DNA of 8,108 nucleotides from contig JARVJS010000058.1 of the NCBI GenBank assembly GCA_029776125.1, forward strand, positions 1-8,108, in the 5' to 3' direction. Of the stretch, positions 6,240 through 8,108 are shown in pieces. The notes beneath the pieces were generated by a model. It was not told the origin of the DNA and ran no database searches. It was given only the letters and a program-made list of their open reading frames with translations. Position numbers and translations under genes: made by a program. The stretch comes from Nitrososphaeria archaeon. GTDB taxonomy: Archaea > Thermoproteota > Nitrososphaeria > JACIWG01. How positions within the stretch are numbered: the first letter of the stretch is position 1; each line of letters starts with the position of its first letter.

Positions 6240-7601
6240 ATGTCATACATTCCAATACTCCCAATAGACTCCGGACGCTATGGAACAGATGAAGTTAAAA
6301 GGATATTTTCTGAGGAAGCCAGATTAAAGTACATGCTCATGGTGGAGTCTGCTGTAGCGAAGGCTGAGGGGATACTAAAAATTATTCCTGAAGACGCTGC
6401 AATTGAGATATCCTCTAAATGTAATACTAATTATGTTTCTTATAGTATGTGGAAAGAAATTGAAAAAGTTACAAGGCATGAAACTGCATCGCTTGTTGAA
6501 GCAATAGTTTCTGTAGTTTCAGATAAAGCAAAGCCATGGGTACACTATGGTTTAACTAGTAATGATGTACTAGATACCGCCCAATCCCTACAATTAAAGG
6601 ACTACTTTGAAATAATAGAAGAAAAGCTTAAAGATATGATAAAAATTTTAGGCTCTTTAGCTGAAAAATACGCTTCCTTACCCTCCGTTGGAAGAACTCA
6701 TGGTCAGCATGCTTCTATAATCTCATTTGGACATAAGTTTGCAGTCTGGGCTAATGATCTCTTGGACCACATTAATAGACTTAATGAGATCAAGTCAAGA
6801 GTTTTGGTGTGCAAAACTTTAGGTGTGGTAGGCACTGGCTCTATTTTAGGTAAAAAGGCATTAGATGTTATGAAATTAGTTGGAGTTGAACTAAATCTTC
6901 ATCCAGTTAAAGCTGCAACACAAGTTGTTTCAAGAGAAAGTTATGCAGAATTTGTCTGGTGGTGCGCTCTCGTAAGCTCCACATTAGATAAAATTGCTAC
7001 TGAATTTAGAAATCTTTCTAGAACAGAAATTAGCGAATTTGAGGAAGAGTTTTCAAAGGACCAGATTGGAAGTTCAGCTGTCCCGTCAAAAAGAAATCCA
7101 ATAACATGTGAAAAGGTTTCAAGTCTTTCAAAACTTATGCGTTCTATGCCCTTTGTAGCACTTGAAAATGTAGCGTTGTGGCATGAAAGGGATTTAACAA
7201 ATTCTGCAAATGAGCGTTTCATAATACCTATTTCAGCTATTATATTGGACGAAATGGTTGAATCGATTCGTAGGATATTGTCAAAAATGGTTATAAGGGA
7301 AGATAATATTAAAGCAAATATTGAGCTTACAAGAGGTCTAGTGTACTCGGAATTCGTTCTTGACGCTCTTATTAGAAAAGGTTTTTCAAGATCTGAGGCG
7401 CACAAGATTTTAAGGGAATTGTCTAACAAGTCTAGAATTGAAGGTAAGGAATTTAAAGAAATTTTATTAACAGATAATATCGTCTCAAAATTTCTTAGCA
7501 AGGAGGAGGTTGATCAAATTTTTAAGCCTGAAAACCATCTTGAAGGATCTAAAGAAATAGTTAAAAGAACTTTAGAAAGGATAGCGAAGGAGATTGGTTG
7601 A
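6240..7601 (+). CDS. purB: Adenylosuccinate lyase
   Basis: PurB carries out two fumarate-releasing steps: SAICAR to AICAR in IMP synthesis, and adenylosuccinate to AMP. The 453-residue product is a normal length and belongs to the fumarase/aspartase superfamily. Visible motifs are RHE with His80 (a substrate-binding His), HYGLTSNDVLDTAQ (102-115), GRTHGQHA (151-158, with catalytic-acid His154), and the superfamily signature GSSAVPSKRNPITCEK (277-292), whose mobile loop carries the catalytic serine (Ser278 or Ser279) and Lys284/Asn286. Argininosuccinate lyase and fumarase are less likely because of the N-terminal RYGTDEVKRIFSEEARL and the KRNP form of the signature. The ATG at 6240 puts the conserved IPILPIDSGRYG at the N-terminus; no Shine-Dalgarno sequence precedes it. 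The gene follows hel308 by 33 nt and its end overlaps the next gene by 8 nt. The signature has Ser283 where many bacterial enzymes have His. Confidence 0.96.
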   Translation: MSYIPILPIDSGRYGTDEVKRIFSEEARLKYMLMVESAVAKAEGILKIIPEDAAIEISSKCNTNYVSYSMWKEIEKVTRHETASLVEAIVSVVSDKAKPWVHYGLTSNDVLDTAQSLQLKDYFEIIEEKLKDMIKILGSLAEKYASLPSVGRTHGQHASIISFGHKFAVWANDLLDHINRLNEIKSRVLVCKTLGVVGTGSILGKKALDVMKLVGVELNLHPVKAATQVVSRESYAEFVWWCALVSSTLDKIATEFRNLSRTEISEFEEEFSKDQIGSSAVPSKRNPITCEKVSSLSKLMRSMPFVALENVALWHERDLTNSANERFIIPISAIILDEMVESIRRILSKMVIREDNIKANIELTRGLVYSEFVLDALIRKGFSRSEAHKILRELSNKSRIEGKEFKEILLTDNIVSKFLSKEEVDQIFKPENHLEGSKEIVKRTLERIAKEIG

Positions 7602-8108
7602 TAAAGCAATTAGAACCAATGGATACCTTTTTGTAAAAAGTGACAATGATGTGCATAGTTTAGCTAATTCCATAATAAGGCAGACGCAATACAGAAGGTG
7701 TTCGGAAATTGTTTTAAAGAAAATTTCAAAAGATTCCTTGCTGTCATATTTTTCCCTGGATCAGGAGCACGAATCCAATATACTTATTCATGGACGCGCT
7801 TTCGATTTCTATAGCACAATTAAGGGGATATTAGATTTTTATGAAAAAATTAAAATGGGCTCTGATGATTTTTCCACTCAAGGTATAGAAGGTGATTTTT
7901 CACTTGTAGTGTTAGGAGATGATGAAATTTTTGCTTTTCGTTCTCCTACTTCCTCAAAAACCTTATACTTTTCTAATTATGGAAACAATTTCATACTTTC
8001 CTCAGATCCATATCCTTTAAAATTCTACAATTTAGTATATGAACCTGTACCGCCAGCATCATTTTTATACGTTAACTTTTCAAAAAAAATTTTATGCAAA
8101 AAATACTA
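7594..8108 (+). CDS. Asparagine synthase-like protein, N-terminal part lacking the glutaminase cysteine (runs off right edge)
   Basis: An open frame of 171 codons runs from TTG at 7594 to the edge. It resembles the N-terminal Ntn-type glutamine amidotransferase domain of class II enzymes such as AsnB. ILIHGRAFDFYSTIKGIL (63-80) aligns by eye with the AsnB stretch of type nGeIyNy.eLr. GIEGDFSLVVLGDDEIFAFRS (97-117) matches the l.G.FAf.i.d....l.aRD pattern, followed by KTLYFSNYGNNFILSSDPYPLKF (122-144), like kPLYy.....faSe.kaL. The family nucleophile, Cys right after the initiator Met, is absent: the region that should hold it reads NGYLFV (9-14), and the only Cys residues are 36 and 168. The domain may therefore be a non-hydrolysing scaffold, with an ammonia-dependent or altered synthetase domain beyond the edge. 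The TTG overlaps the purB end by 8 nt. A GGAG lies only 1 nt before it, so the start is uncertain; GTG 7651 is the next in-frame candidate. Confidence 0.6.
   Translation, partial: MVDKAIRTNGYLFVKSDNDVHSLANSIIRQTQYRRCSEIVLKKISKDSLLSYFSLDQEHESNILIHGRAFDFYSTIKGILDFYEKIKMGSDDFSTQGIEGDFSLVVLGDDEIFAFRSPTSSKTLYFSNYGNNFILSSDPYPLKFYNLVYEPVPPASFLYVNFSKKILCKKY

Noticed and set aside
6941..7501. 186-codon minus-strand open frame inside purB
   Set aside because: It is antisense to the PurB signature region, with a Ser/Ile/Leu-rich product and no motif, so it is a shadow frame.

Overview
This is an AT-rich (roughly one third GC by eye) archaeal window filled almost end to end with DNA replication and core housekeeping genes. 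The archaeal assignment rests on an RFC small subunit, a B-A type GINS subunit directly upstream of MCM, a Hel308 helicase, frequent TTG start codons, and TATA/BRE-like sequences upstream of genes. The gins23-mcm pairing is known from Sulfolobus. The HisRS N-terminus (LRFDLTVGISRYV, VWRYDEPQ) looks to me most like Thaumarchaeota/Nitrososphaeria and relatives. I therefore infer a TACK archaeon, possibly Nitrososphaeria-like. That placement is memory-based and not searched.

Layout: the left part is on the minus strand. rfcS (1299-334) is followed by the 5' part of a histidyl-tRNA synthetase gene (337 to the left edge). The two are joined by a TTGA stop/start overlap. A divergent promoter region of about 115-135 bp (1300-1435) separates them from a plus-strand run: gins23 (1436-1993), mcm (1994-4036) and hel308 (4041-6206). 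Spacing there is 0 and 4 nt, so this is almost certainly one transcription unit. After 33 nt with a possible promoter comes purB (6240-7601), an adenylosuccinate lyase. It overlaps a partial gene (7594 to the right edge) encoding a protein like the N-terminal glutaminase domain of asparagine synthase, but without the nucleophilic cysteine.

How they fit together: Gins23 and MCM are parts of the replicative CMG-like helicase. RfcS is part of the PCNA clamp loader. Hel308 is a 3'-5' helicase linked to stalled forks. Expressing clamp loader and helicase genes from one divergent control region would couple fork components. HisRS, PurB and the AsnB-like protein belong to translation and to nucleotide/amide metabolism.

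I found no rRNA, tRNA, CRISPR array, insertion sequence, intein or defence system. The most unusual points are the AsnB-like protein lacking a catalytic cysteine with an awkward start, the high share of TTG starts with translational coupling, and the tight gins23-mcm-hel308 arrangement. I see no convincing evidence for a wholly new system.
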